Program-made: the position numbers and the translations under genes
Source of the DNA: an uncultured Pirellulales bacterium
Lineage (GTDB): Bacteria > Planctomycetota > Planctomycetia > Pirellulales > Lacipirellulaceae
Direction of reading: 5' to 3'
Length of the DNA: 9,817 nucleotides
Assembly: GCA_947258835.1 (NCBI GenBank)
Contig: CAMYJY010000154.1
Coordinates: forward strand, 1 to 9,817
Part shown: one piece after another, positions 1-7,088 of the stretch
How the letters are laid out: each line of letters starts with the position of its first letter
How positions within the stretch are numbered: position 1 is the stretch's first letter
The notes under the pieces: model-generated
What the model was told of the DNA's origin: nothing
The model's database searches: none
The model's input: only the letters and a program-made list of their open reading frames with translations

Positions 1-3
1 AAG

Positions 4-26
4 CACTGCTGGGCCAGCCAGCAGTG
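4..26 (-). terminator. Hairpin downstream of the EpsI-like gene, possible terminator
   Basis: A perfect 9-bp inverted repeat (cactgctgg at 4-12, ccagcagtg at 18-26) encloses a 5-nt loop. It lies about 50 nt past the stop codon of the minus-strand EpsI-like gene, where a terminator for that leftward operon is expected. Only two Ts of a possible U-tract are visible because the window ends, so the terminator role is inferred. Confidence 0.4.
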
Positions 27-78
27 GCACCCACCCGACTACACGTTCTCAGCCGGACGCTCTCTTGAGCCTTCGCCC

Positions 79-798
79 TTAGCCGGCCGACTCTTCCACC
101 TGCTCGCTGGTGGTTTCGTCGGGCCCCTGCTCTGACTGCTCCTCGGGAAATAGCGCCGCGTTCAGAGCGGGTAGCATCAGCCCCGCGAATTCAAAGGCCA
201 CATTGCTATCGGCGGTATTTTCGTCGCGCCCTACCGGCGCCACAAAATACAGCTTGTACAGAGCGCGCGACATGCCGTAGTGAAAACGCGGACTGTCGGG
301 CGCTTCCCACAGATTTGTTTCCGGATGATTGAAAGTCCAAAAAACGCGCTCCTCGTGGCGGCCGGTAGGATCTTCTTTGAGAAATTTGGACGTAAAAAAT
401 ACGGCCGGCTGTTGACCGGGCGTTTCCAAATGCTGCTTCAGAATGCCCCCCACCGACCGAAAGCCTTGGCTCGGATAACAGACCTGTGGAGTGTGCCGGC
501 AGATGTCTCGGGAATGCCCGACAATCAGCCAAATGTTGACGGACTGGCCGGAAAACGTGTTGGTGTAGCGACGCGAGACGTAACTGACGGCCCCCGCCGT
601 CTGCCGGGTCACCTCATCGACCGGCAAATCCTCGCCCTCCCAATCACCGATGCGGCGGGGTACCTGCTTGAATCGTTCTCCCAATTCGGCGGCCTGTATG
701 CCAGGCTCGGCCCAACGATCCCGCATCACCCCTTCCCGTAGCGACAGCGAGAGGATCAATGCGAAGGCAACAACAAAGGGCAAAACCAGTCGGAACAT
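79..798 (-). CDS. EpsI-family exosortase-associated protein
   Basis: This 239-residue protein resembles the EpsI family, which accompanies exosortases in exopolysaccharide loci; its biochemical role is poorly known. An N-terminal membrane anchor spans about residues 3-20 (LVLPFVVAFALILSLSL). A GDWEGED stretch near residue 51 fits the IGDW-type start of the family. The conserved core CRHTPQVCYPSQGF (residues 100-113) carries Cys100, His102 and Cys107-Tyr108, the expected family signature. FHYGMSRALYKLYF (172-185) precedes an acidic low-complexity tail. I chose the ATG at 798 because it begins just before the hydrophobic anchor. An upstream in-frame TTG at 834 would add 12 residues but lacks a Shine-Dalgarno sequence. 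It is the last gene of a leftward set with the secreted protein and the Wza-like gene, and the matching exosortase lies divergently at 3283-4386. The family call is fairly secure; the exact subfamily is not. Confidence 0.85.
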   Translation of the reverse strand: MFRLVLPFVVAFALILSLSLREGVMRDRWAEPGIQAAELGERFKQVPRRIGDWEGEDLPVDEVTRQTAGAVSYVSRRYTNTFSGQSVNIWLIVGHSRDICRHTPQVCYPSQGFRSVGGILKQHLETPGQQPAVFFTSKFLKEDPTGRHEERVFWTFNHPETNLWEAPDSPRFHYGMSRALYKLYFVAPVGRDENTADSNVAFEFAGLMLPALNAALFPEEQSEQGPDETTSEQVEESAG

Positions 799-926
799 AG
801 TTCCCACACTAGGGTTACTGACTACAACTGTCAAGTAATGCGAGGCGATCCTAGTTTACCCCCGACGGATAATAGCTGCAGTTTGGATAGGAACCACGAC
901 GAAACAACGCGACGATGGGCTGTTGC

Positions 927-1661
927 TCAACGGGCGAGTACGGCGGCAGGATTCACCAGCGCCGGGGCCGCAGGACGGGCCGGTTGGTTCCAGCTCGCTG
1001 GCGTGACGGCGGGATCGATCACCCGCACGTCCTGCGACCTGGGAGCCCTGGCGGGGTGTGAACTAATCACCGGACGCAGGCTTCCCGGCAACGTCGGCGG
1101 CCCATCCTCCCACCGAGGAGGACGCTGCTGGTACCCCTGAGGATCCAAATCCAGGAAATCATCACCCTCCAAACTAGACCCCTCCGCCTCCAAGCCAGGA
1201 AGCAGATCAGCCCCCGGCAAAGGTGCGGAAATCTCTGCTGCATCGGCGTCCGCCGATTTCGGTTGTTTCTTCTTCTGAGGACCCTTGAGGTCTTCCTCCG
1301 AGGGCTTGGGTAAAACCAACGCGTCAAACGCCCCGGGACCGTCATCAGCCAGCTCAGGACCGGCAGGGCGGGCCGCTGCCTCGCCCGGCCACGGCCGCCA
1401 GCGGGTTTTGCTGTAGCCCCACTCCAGATAGGGATGGCAAGCCCCGTCGGCCTGATACGGGTGGGGCGTGGGCTGCCGACAACCTGTCACGCCCTGGGCC
1501 CGTTCCGCCGCGGTCAGGCCCAGGATGAGCACGACCGGGAACACGGCTAGCCGCACGTCCCACAACCACGGCGCGCCGCCAGCTTTCCTGGCCGCTGGAC
1601 ACCTCCGGCGTGGTTCTGAGAGAGGCACGAAGCCGCGTTGGGGATGCAGTCTTTCCAACAT
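927..1661 (-). CDS. Secreted planctomycete protein of unknown function
   Basis: This 244-residue protein has no function I can assign. A basic N-terminus is followed by a short hydrophobic segment (residues 38-52, LAVFPVVLILGLTAA), suggesting a signal peptide or single anchor. Next comes LEWGYSKTRWRPWPGE (79-94), a Gly-Tyr/Trp-Arg-Pro motif that I associate with exported planctomycete proteins of unknown role. The rest is low-complexity: a lysine-rich patch (KGPQKKKQPK, about 125-134), an acidic stretch and a Pro/Ala-rich tail, probably disordered. The ATG at 1661 is supported by an AAGGA ribosome site 7 nt upstream. It sits 175 nt after the Wza-like gene and 128 nt before the EpsI-like gene on the same strand, so co-transcription is plausible. 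It may be a matrix or envelope protein of the EPS locus, but that is inference from position only. Confidence 0.7.
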   Translation of the reverse strand: MLERLHPQRGFVPLSEPRRRCPAARKAGGAPWLWDVRLAVFPVVLILGLTAAERAQGVTGCRQPTPHPYQADGACHPYLEWGYSKTRWRPWPGEAAARPAGPELADDGPGAFDALVLPKPSEEDLKGPQKKKQPKSADADAAEISAPLPGADLLPGLEAEGSSLEGDDFLDLDPQGYQQRPPRWEDGPPTLPGSLRPVISSHPARAPRSQDVRVIDPAVTPASWNQPARPAAPALVNPAAVLAR

Positions 1662-1723
1662 GTTGAATTCCTTGGTAAGTGCTCGCCTGCAAGATCTATT
1701 TCAGTAACCAATTCAGGAACTAA

Positions 1724-1739
1724 CGAGGCCCGGGCCTCG
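1724..1739. repeat. 16-bp perfect palindrome
   Basis: The sequence CGAGGCCCGGGCCTCG reads identically on both strands. It lies in the 175-nt gap between the Wza-like gene and the next minus-strand gene. As RNA it could fold into a 6-bp GC stem with a CCGG loop, followed on the minus strand by TTAGTT. It could be a weak terminator or processing point, or a dimeric protein site. Confidence 0.45.
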
Positions 1740-1836
1740 AACCAATGCGAGCTGCCGCTCGGAAAACGGTTGCCCGCTCTCGCTGGTCGCTCCAAAATTT
1801 GACTCAAATACGACGAATTTCGCCCCCTCAGCAGGA

Positions 1837-2901
1837 CTAAAAGGTATTGGCTAGGCCGAAGCGGACAATGCGGTTGGCAGTGGACGTTGTGAGGGAGATG
1901 AATCCCATGACCGACTCGAAGGGTCGGAGCGTCCGGGCCACCATGTTGCTCGCCTTGGACACCTTGTTTTCAGCGATGAATAAACGATCTCCGGGCAGCA
2001 GCTGGTAATTGGTGGCCGTCGATGCGCCGCGGGTGATGTCCTCCCAGTTGACAGGCAAGATCTGCTCACATCCCACACCATTGGGCGCCGGTCGGGCGAT
2101 CCACAAGCGGCTGGAAGAGAATTGGGAAATACCGCCAATGTTTGCCACCGCATCCAGCACCGTCTCGTTCCCGGTGATGGGCAGCCGGCTCACATCGTCA
2201 CCAAAACCACCTCCCTGCGTCACGATGTAATACACCTTGCTGTTGTACGCCAGCACATCCACAAACACCTCGGGGTCTTCCAACTTCAGTTTTAATTGTT
2301 CTTCCACCGCATCCTGAGCCTCTTCGATGGTCATGCCCGCCACGAACACCGAGCCGTACGTGCCCAGATTCACGCGTCCATCAGGACCAACCAGATGCTG
2401 ACCGGTGACCTGTTGCGCGCCGGCCGACTGCAGCAAAGACAGCGACACGTCCACCGATGCCAAAATTTTGGAAAGCTCCGCGCGGATCTTGTCTTCCGCT
2501 TCCTGAATGGTTTCACCAACGACCTCAATCCGACCATAGGTCGGCCCCAAATTGATACGGCCGTCAGCATCCACCGAGTAGGCATCATCAATAGGTTGGT
2601 CGGGGAAGGCGCCGGTCACGCGCACCAGCAAGACATCAAAGGTCTCCACCTTATGCGGTGATTTGGGCACGAGTTTCACGCCCTCGATGAGCAAGATATC
2701 AGGGGGCTCGATGACGTAACGGGGTAACGTGACTTTATCCAGCTCCCGAGGCACACTACTCTCAACAGTCGGAGGATCGGGGGTCACCGGGAAAGGTTCA
2801 CGAGGCGCCAGAAAGGCCGTGCACCCCGAGGTTGCCATCAGCATGGCCAGCAACCCCAGGATGTGGCTGCCATGATGCTTTCGCCCGGCTAAAAATTTCA
2901 T
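1837..2901 (-). CDS. Wza-like polysaccharide export lipoprotein (Poly_export/SLBB)
   Basis: This 354-residue protein matches the outer-membrane polysaccharide export (OPX, Wza/BexD) family, which forms the channel for extracellular polysaccharide. The N-terminus is a lipoprotein-type signal ending at Cys27 (MLMATSGC), with Thr instead of the usual Leu at -3. The Poly_export domain starts at RYVIEPPDILLIEG (61-74). Two similar modules follow: YSVDADGRINLG...GETIQEAEDKI (108-139) and HLVGPDGRVNLG...GMTIEEAQDAV (169-199), an internal duplication. An SLBB-like region (about 222-310) contains YYIVTQGGGFG and LLPGDRLFIAEN. A C-terminal helix-like segment (about 328-350) may correspond to the membrane-crossing helix of Wza. 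The ATG at 2901 is followed directly by the signal peptide, though its ribosome site is weak. It is first in a leftward set, divergent from the exosortase; its expected partner is the chain-length/kinase-like protein at 4846-7088. Confidence 0.92.
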   Translation of the reverse strand: MKFLAGRKHHGSHILGLLAMLMATSGCTAFLAPREPFPVTPDPPTVESSVPRELDKVTLPRYVIEPPDILLIEGVKLVPKSPHKVETFDVLLVRVTGAFPDQPIDDAYSVDADGRINLGPTYGRIEVVGETIQEAEDKIRAELSKILASVDVSLSLLQSAGAQQVTGQHLVGPDGRVNLGTYGSVFVAGMTIEEAQDAVEEQLKLKLEDPEVFVDVLAYNSKVYYIVTQGGGFGDDVSRLPITGNETVLDAVANIGGISQFSSSRLWIARPAPNGVGCEQILPVNWEDITRGASTATNYQLLPGDRLFIAENKVSKASNMVARTLRPFESVMGFISLTTSTANRIVRFGLANTF

Positions 2902-3282
2902 GATTTATTCTCGCTAGCTAAATTCCAGGCTGGCATCCTTGCCACCCCGACCAACAAAAGTCCCGCAAGACCCACAGGACCTATAATCGGTAAACTTTAA
3001 CATCAACTTGCGGGCGATCTGCTGAATCGCCATAAAAAGCCCGCTCGTGGCGGAGACTTGCTAGCACGAGTCCGGAAATCAGCCTCAGGGCTGCTGGAAA
3101 AAAAGGGCGATCGGCCTGCTGCGACTGTCGGGTCGTCGGTCATCATGCTAAGTCAATGCACTCCAATGGCTTAGGACTCCACATGGATCTGGCAGCCAAT
3201 TGACAGCTCGATCTGTCTGGCTTAGTTTAAGACACGCAGAGGGGTTTTTATGTGGTGAGCACCTGTCCTGGAGAGCTTTCTG
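2902..3282. other. Divergent intergenic region between export and exosortase genes
   Basis: These 381 nt contain no convincing gene and must carry the promoters of both divergent transcripts. A TATAAT hexamer is present on the plus strand at 2982-2987 but has no good -35 partner. On the minus strand TTGATG (3001-3006) and TATAGG (2980-2985) are 15 nt apart, a poor spacing. Two overlapping inverted repeats share bases at 3010-3044: GCGGGC/GCCCGC (3010-3015 with 3039-3044) and GGCGAT/ATCGCC (3013-3018 with 3026-3031). Confidence 0.5.
3200..3228 (+). promoter_or_regulatory. Candidate sigma70-type promoter for the exosortase gene
   Basis: TTGACA at 3200-3205 is a perfect -35 hexamer. It is followed after 17 nt by TAGTTT at 3223-3228, which keeps the first two bases and the last T of a -10 box. 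It would give a leader of about 45-50 nt before the exosortase ATG. This is a consensus match by eye only, and planctomycete promoters are not well described. Confidence 0.35.
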
Positions 3283-4386
3283 ATGTCCACCAGCACGCAT
3301 CCCTTTAGCACGAACATGGATTATGAGGACCATGTTCCTCTATCTGCCCAGCAGACGCAGCGGCTGTGGGCCGCCTTTGCCGGTCTGGTGATGTGTCTGA
3401 TAGCTGGCTATTGGAATATGTTTGTCTACACCTCCAGTTTTTGGCAGCAGGGGCTGTATTCCCATGGCTGGATTATCCCCCTGTTTGCCGTATTTTTACT
3501 GCATGCACGCGCTGGTGTGGATTTAAAACTGAGCCATCGGGAACTGATCGCGGCGGCCCTGGTGATGCTGGCCAGCGTGGGCCTGTTTAGTCTGTCGTTA
3601 TCCAGCGAGCGGGCTGCCTCCTCGGCACTCGTGTTGGCAGGCGTATTGTTATTGACCGGCCTGGTTTGCTACCACCTCCGCGGGGCCCAGCTGATGCAGG
3701 TGACCGCAGGAGTCCGCTGGGCGGGTGTGGGTGTGCTAGGCGTGAGCTTGCTGGTACGGCTGGTGGCGGCTTATTACGATATGAACCCACTGGACCGGCT
3801 CAGCTTTATTGGGGCTCTCCTGGGCTGCTGTGTGCTGGTGGGGGGACCGGCCCTGCTACGTTGGGCGGGTCCACCGCTGGCGTTTCTGGTGTTCATGTTT
3901 CCCCTCCCCTCGGTCTTGGAACGCAACGTCCTGCTCAAGCTCCAAGGTCTGGCTGCCTTGGCCAGCACCTGGACCCTCCAGCTCCTCGGCTGCCCGGCCA
4001 CGCGTGACGGGAATAAGCTCTTGGTGGACCAAATACCTCTGGACGTAGCCGATGCCTGCAGCGGCCTGCGGATGGCCACAATTTTTGGGGCCATGTCCGT
4101 CGCCTTGGCCATTTTGATGGTAGAGCGTCCCTGGTGGGATCGAGTGACCATTCTGATCAGTGCCATCCCCGTGGCCCTGGTGACGAATGTGATTCGCATC
4201 ACCGGAACGGCCCTGCTATACATGTTTTTCCCGGAAAGCAAGGGCCTGCAGCATCTGGTGCATGACTGGGCCGGGCTGGCCATGATGCCGATTGCGATGG
4301 GAATTTTGTGGCTCGAATTAGAGATATTGCGTAAAATCTCAGTACCCATGGATACGGACGACTATGCCGTTCTGGAATCCTTTTAG
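3283..4386 (+). CDS. xrtU: Exosortase (EpsH/XrtU-like membrane transpeptidase)
   Basis: This 367-residue multi-pass membrane protein is an exosortase. The family is thought to cleave C-terminal sorting signals of surface proteins and is linked to exopolysaccharide loci. About eight to ten hydrophobic segments run from residue 28 to 348. The N-terminal YSHGW (59-63) is typical. The proposed catalytic residues are all present: Cys259 in DACSGLR (257-263), Arg305 in NVIRITGT (302-309) and His327 in HDWAG (327-331). The ATG at 3283 has a GGAG ribosome site about 9 nt upstream and follows a candidate promoter at 3200-3228. It lacks the fused C-terminal EpsI domain of some exosortases; instead a separate EpsI-like protein is encoded at 79-798. 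The XrtU subtype, described from planctomycetes, is my best guess from lineage and context. The general exosortase call is secure. No substrate with a PEP-CTERM-like tail is visible here. Confidence 0.9.
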   Translation: MSTSTHPFSTNMDYEDHVPLSAQQTQRLWAAFAGLVMCLIAGYWNMFVYTSSFWQQGLYSHGWIIPLFAVFLLHARAGVDLKLSHRELIAAALVMLASVGLFSLSLSSERAASSALVLAGVLLLTGLVCYHLRGAQLMQVTAGVRWAGVGVLGVSLLVRLVAAYYDMNPLDRLSFIGALLGCCVLVGGPALLRWAGPPLAFLVFMFPLPSVLERNVLLKLQGLAALASTWTLQLLGCPATRDGNKLLVDQIPLDVADACSGLRMATIFGAMSVALAILMVERPWWDRVTILISAIPVALVTNVIRITGTALLYMFFPESKGLQHLVHDWAGLAMMPIAMGILWLELEILRKISVPMDTDDYAVLESF

Positions 4387-4845
4387 CCTCCCGTAGGCGC
4401 CGCGGAAGCGTGCCACCAACGTTGGCCTGGATCCTCAACCGTATGGATCCGCGGCAGTAGGACGCCCGGACTGGAACGTCATCCGCGGTCGGTCACCCGG
4501 AGCGGGTGCCGGCGTGGCGGGTGTCGTTTTGCAGCTGGCTGCTGCGGTGAGTCGCCAACCACGGCGAGCCACCGCTCCCCAGGCATGTGCCGGCTTCCGG
4601 GGGACGGTCGCATGTGCGTCACCGGCAAGATTTTTCACCGACGCCGAGGGGGACTACTCGGTCCATGTTGCCATAACGCAACCTGCGGTGGTGGGATCGC
4701 CACGCACAGCCCGACAGGTGAGCGCGGACCGTGCTTCGGCAAGGCACTGCGGCATTGGGCACGGAACTTGCGGTTTGACCGGGGTGAGCTCCTCACGCTC
4801 CCAGTAACAAAACTCACTTTGAGTAAACAACGACCGAGGTATTCC
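4387..4845 (+). other. 459-nt stretch without a convincing gene
   Basis: The region separates the exosortase stop from the start of the chain-length gene on the same strand. Open frames here (ATG at 4585 in frame with the next gene, and GTG at 4514) encode Arg/Cys/Gly-rich strings with no domain, signal peptide or ribosome site. Visible structure is limited to a CCAACGTTGG palindrome (4416-4425), a direct repeat of ATCCGCGG (near 4447 and 4480) and a small hairpin CACCCG/CGGGTG (4494-4499 with 4503-4508). It may hold a separate promoter and leader for the next gene, but no clear -35/-10 pair was found. Confidence 0.5.
4836..4840 (+). promoter_or_regulatory. Ribosome binding site deciding the start at 4846
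   Basis: GAGGT lies 5 nt before the ATG at 4846. It decides for this start over the in-frame ATG at 4585, which would add 87 residues that resemble no chain-length protein. Confidence 0.7.
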
Positions 4846-5484
4846 ATGTCAAATTATGATGCAGGTCTTCGTGGCTCCCAGTTGTTGGCTCCGACCCTAG
4901 CGGAACGTTCGGAAACATCGCAGGCCATGGTTCCGGCACAGCCCGCGGCGGTCCCCGCCCTCCCCATGATGGGCGGTGGCATGCCTCCAGGACCAGAAAT
5001 CCTGCATGGTCCGTTCAACCAAACCTGGTTGATGAATTGCCTGCGACGAAAATGGCTCGCCGCCTCGCTGTGGAGCATCTTGGCAGCTGGCGTAACCGCC
5101 CTGGCCTTGCTGTGGCTGTTCCCGCTCTCGTCTTCCGTGACGGCACTGCTGGAAGTGAGCGGGCATGAAGAGGTTTCTTGGGACGGCAATAAAGAAAAAT
5201 TGCAGTTTAAGGAACTGGAGTTGTTTCAGGAAACACAGATGGCCCTCATCAAGAGCCAGTTCGTGTTGAAGAACGCCTTAAGTTCCACGGCCATTTCTCA
5301 GCTCGATGCCATCCGTAAAGAAACCGATCCCTTGCATTGGCTCTTGGAGGAATTGCGGGTCAACTTCAAGGGTGAGATTCTCGAGGTGCGCTACGACGGT
5401 GAAGAAGACTCCGTAGAGATGAGACAAAGCGTATCGAATCCAAGGAGGTCGTCGAGAAACTCGCGGACTTGCATCACGAGCTGA
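4846..5484 (+). CDS. Chain-length determinant/Wzc-like protein, N-terminal fragment (frameshifted)
   Basis: These 212 residues are the front part of a Wzz/Wzc-type protein that controls polymerisation and export of extracellular polysaccharide at the inner membrane. A Pro/Met/Gly-rich cytoplasmic stretch (about 28-55) precedes CLRRKWLAASLW and a transmembrane helix (about 72-92, LAASLWSILAAGVTALALLWL). The periplasmic Wzz domain then begins (SSSVTALLEVSGHEEVSW...) and continues to GEILEVRYDGEEDSVEM (176-192). From residue 193 the sequence (RQSVSNPRRSSRN) no longer looks like the family, and it stops at 5484. The frame one base earlier, open from 5403, continues the coiled coil (ETKRIESKEVVEKL). 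In relatives, a helix of roughly 20 residues with a VNAVVxAY-like motif is expected at this junction and I cannot find it. That suggests a deletion of 3k+1 nt rather than a single base, although a sequencing error is not excluded. Alone, this product would be a truncated one-helix protein. Confidence 0.75.
   Translation: MSNYDAGLRGSQLLAPTLAERSETSQAMVPAQPAAVPALPMMGGGMPPGPEILHGPFNQTWLMNCLRRKWLAASLWSILAAGVTALALLWLFPLSSSVTALLEVSGHEEVSWDGNKEKLQFKELELFQETQMALIKSQFVLKNALSSTAISQLDAIRKETDPLHWLLEELRVNFKGEILEVRYDGEEDSVEMRQSVSNPRRSSRNSRTCITS
5403..5481 (+). other. Frame transition in the chain-length/kinase gene
   Basis: The first frame stops with TGA at 5482-5484; the second, shifted by -1, is open from 5403 (after TGA at 5400-5402) to 7088. 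The switch must therefore fall here, most likely around 5418-5425, where first-frame family similarity ends (EDSVEM) and second-frame coiled coil begins (ETKRIES). A perfect Shine-Dalgarno-like AAGGAGGT lies at 5442-5449, but the nearest usable second-frame start, TTG at 5469, is 19 nt away, too far for efficient initiation. No clean X XXY YYZ slippery heptamer is present, so programmed frameshifting is unlikely. Confidence 0.75.
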
Positions 5485-7088
5485 AAAAGGATTTGGAGCA
5501 AAAGATTGAAGACCACAGCAAGCTGGCCAAGGACTTGCAAGGAGGAGATTCCCCCATCGCCTCTCAAATCCTCACCATGCTGGGTACGGACATCCGCATG
5601 ATTGATCAACGGATCGCCGACGCAAAAAAGGAGTTGATCGAAATTGAAGTGGCCAAAAAGCTGGCCGAACAGCGGGCCCGCAGTACTTCAGCCATCGATG
5701 CCATGGTACACGAGGCCTTGGACGAAGATCCCATCATGCAGAACTACCAGGCTCAGACTGTCGCGATTAGCGAGCAACTGCGGTCCATGACTTCCGTGGG
5801 GCGAGGCAATTCGGCGGCGCAGAAACGCTTGCGACTTCAATTACAGCACCTGCAGCAGGAAATCCAGGGATACGAATACCAACAGAGCGCGGCACTTAGA
5901 AAACAATTGAGCAACATGCCCAACGAGGAACTCCGCCTGGTATTGGTCGAGTACATTACCCGTCGTGATCAACTCAGCAGGACACTCGCGGAGCTCGAGG
6001 CGGAGCGAGCGGAAAAATATGAGGAACTGCAACAGCGGGGGGAAAAATCCGGCATGCTGGCGATGTTGGAATCGGAGATAGAACAGCTGACAGAAATAGC
6101 CAGGACCATGGACTACCGTGTGCGCAGCTCCGATGTTCAAGACGAAACGCAGCGTGACAGCATCCGCATCATGCAACCGGCCTACTCCGAAGAAAAGATC
6201 AACCAGGAGCAGCGGTATGCCATCGTGGGCCTGGGTTGCCTGGGCTCGATCTGCGCGACTTGCTACTTGGTGGCCTTGGTGGAGTTCCGCAAGCGACGTC
6301 TCAATTCAGCCGCGGATGTGGATGAAGGGCTGGGGATTCGCGTGCTGGGGACCTTGCCACCGATGGCTTCCCGCAAGGCGATGCAAGCCGGCAGTCCCCT
6401 GGCCGTCCAGCTTTCGGAGTCGATCGACAACGTGCGGGCCACGCTGATGCACGACTCCGCCTCGCGCGGAAAGCAAGTTGTGCTCATCACCAGCCCCGCC
6501 ACCATGGAGGGCACCACGACGGTCGCCAGTCATTTGGCCCTCAGCTTCACCCGTGCGGGTCGTCGGACCTTGCTGATTGATGGCGATTTGCGCGAGCCCG
6601 CCCTGCACAAACTGTTTGGCATGCCCGCGGAAGATGGCGTCTGCGAAGTCCTGCGCTCCGAGCTGGATATTTCCGATGCGGTCCGCCCCACCAACACCGA
6701 GGGGTTGTGGCTCTTGCCGGCAGGTATTTGTGACCGGGATGCCGTGCACGGACTGGCCACCGATCAGCTGCAGCCGATCTTTGAAAAGTTGAGAGCAGAG
6801 TTTGAGTTTATCGTGATTGACGCCCCGCCCGTGTTGGGGCTGGCGGATACGCTTTCGATCGGTCAGTACGTGGACGGCGTGGTCCTGACCGTGTTGCGTG
6901 ACCAGAGCGAGGTCCGGAATATCGCGCAGGCAGCCGAGCTGTTGCGGGGCCTGGGAATTCGGATCTTCGGCGCGGTCGTGAATGGAGTCCCCGTAAAAGC
7001 AGATCGCCGCATTGCCCGGTTGCATCGGAATCCCGCCGCCAAACCGCAGAAATTAACCGCGACAGCGTCTAATCCACATGCCATTTAG
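5469..7088 (+). CDS. Wzc/BY-kinase-like protein, C-terminal fragment with degenerate P-loop
   Basis: These 539 residues (from TTG 5469; the frame is open from 5403) are the rest of the Wzc-like protein. A long coiled coil (about 1-215) ends in the second transmembrane helix (about 250-270), completing the Wzz architecture. A cytoplasmic MinD/BY-kinase-like ATPase domain follows (about 300-510). Walker A-prime (TLLIDGDLREP, 367-377) and Walker B (FIVIDAPPVLGLAD, 447-460) are intact. The P-loop is not: the segment aligned to SAxPGEGKTT reads SPATMEGTTT (342-351), with Met346 for Gly and Thr349 for the catalytic Lys. The C-terminus has no tyrosine cluster. ATP binding and tyrosine autophosphorylation are therefore doubtful, and it may act as a structural partner in polymer export. 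This may be a lineage-wide variant, since part of the domain is well preserved. It overlaps the start of the next gene by 11 nt. No ribosome site is placed for TTG 5469, so expression of this part alone is uncertain. Confidence 0.82.
   Translation: MHHELKKDLEQKIEDHSKLAKDLQGGDSPIASQILTMLGTDIRMIDQRIADAKKELIEIEVAKKLAEQRARSTSAIDAMVHEALDEDPIMQNYQAQTVAISEQLRSMTSVGRGNSAAQKRLRLQLQHLQQEIQGYEYQQSAALRKQLSNMPNEELRLVLVEYITRRDQLSRTLAELEAERAEKYEELQQRGEKSGMLAMLESEIEQLTEIARTMDYRVRSSDVQDETQRDSIRIMQPAYSEEKINQEQRYAIVGLGCLGSICATCYLVALVEFRKRRLNSAADVDEGLGIRVLGTLPPMASRKAMQAGSPLAVQLSESIDNVRATLMHDSASRGKQVVLITSPATMEGTTTVASHLALSFTRAGRRTLLIDGDLREPALHKLFGMPAEDGVCEVLRSELDISDAVRPTNTEGLWLLPAGICDRDAVHGLATDQLQPIFEKLRAEFEFIVIDAPPVLGLADTLSIGQYVDGVVLTVLRDQSEVRNIAQAAELLRGLGIRIFGAVVNGVPVKADRRIARLHRNPAAKPQKLTATASNPHAI

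Noticed and set aside
799..834. TTG start at 834 for the EpsI-like gene
   Set aside because: There is no Shine-Dalgarno sequence, and the ATG at 798 directly precedes the hydrophobic anchor.
4514..4807. 97-codon GTG-initiated frame in the gap after the exosortase
   Set aside because: It has no ribosome site, no domain and a composition typical of non-coding GC-rich frames.
4585..4845. Upstream extension of the chain-length gene to the ATG at 4585
   Set aside because: The added 87 residues are Arg/Cys/Gly-rich and unlike the family. The ATG at 4846 has a GAGGT site at the right distance.
5403..5481. Programmed -1 ribosomal frameshifting in the kinase-like gene
   Set aside because: There is no clean slippery heptamer, and the first frame loses family similarity well before any possible slip near 5460. 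A deletion or indel explains it better.
6306..7025. 239-codon minus-strand frame opposite the ATPase domain
   Set aside because: It is a Gln/Gly/His-rich shadow of the coding strand with no recognisable domain.
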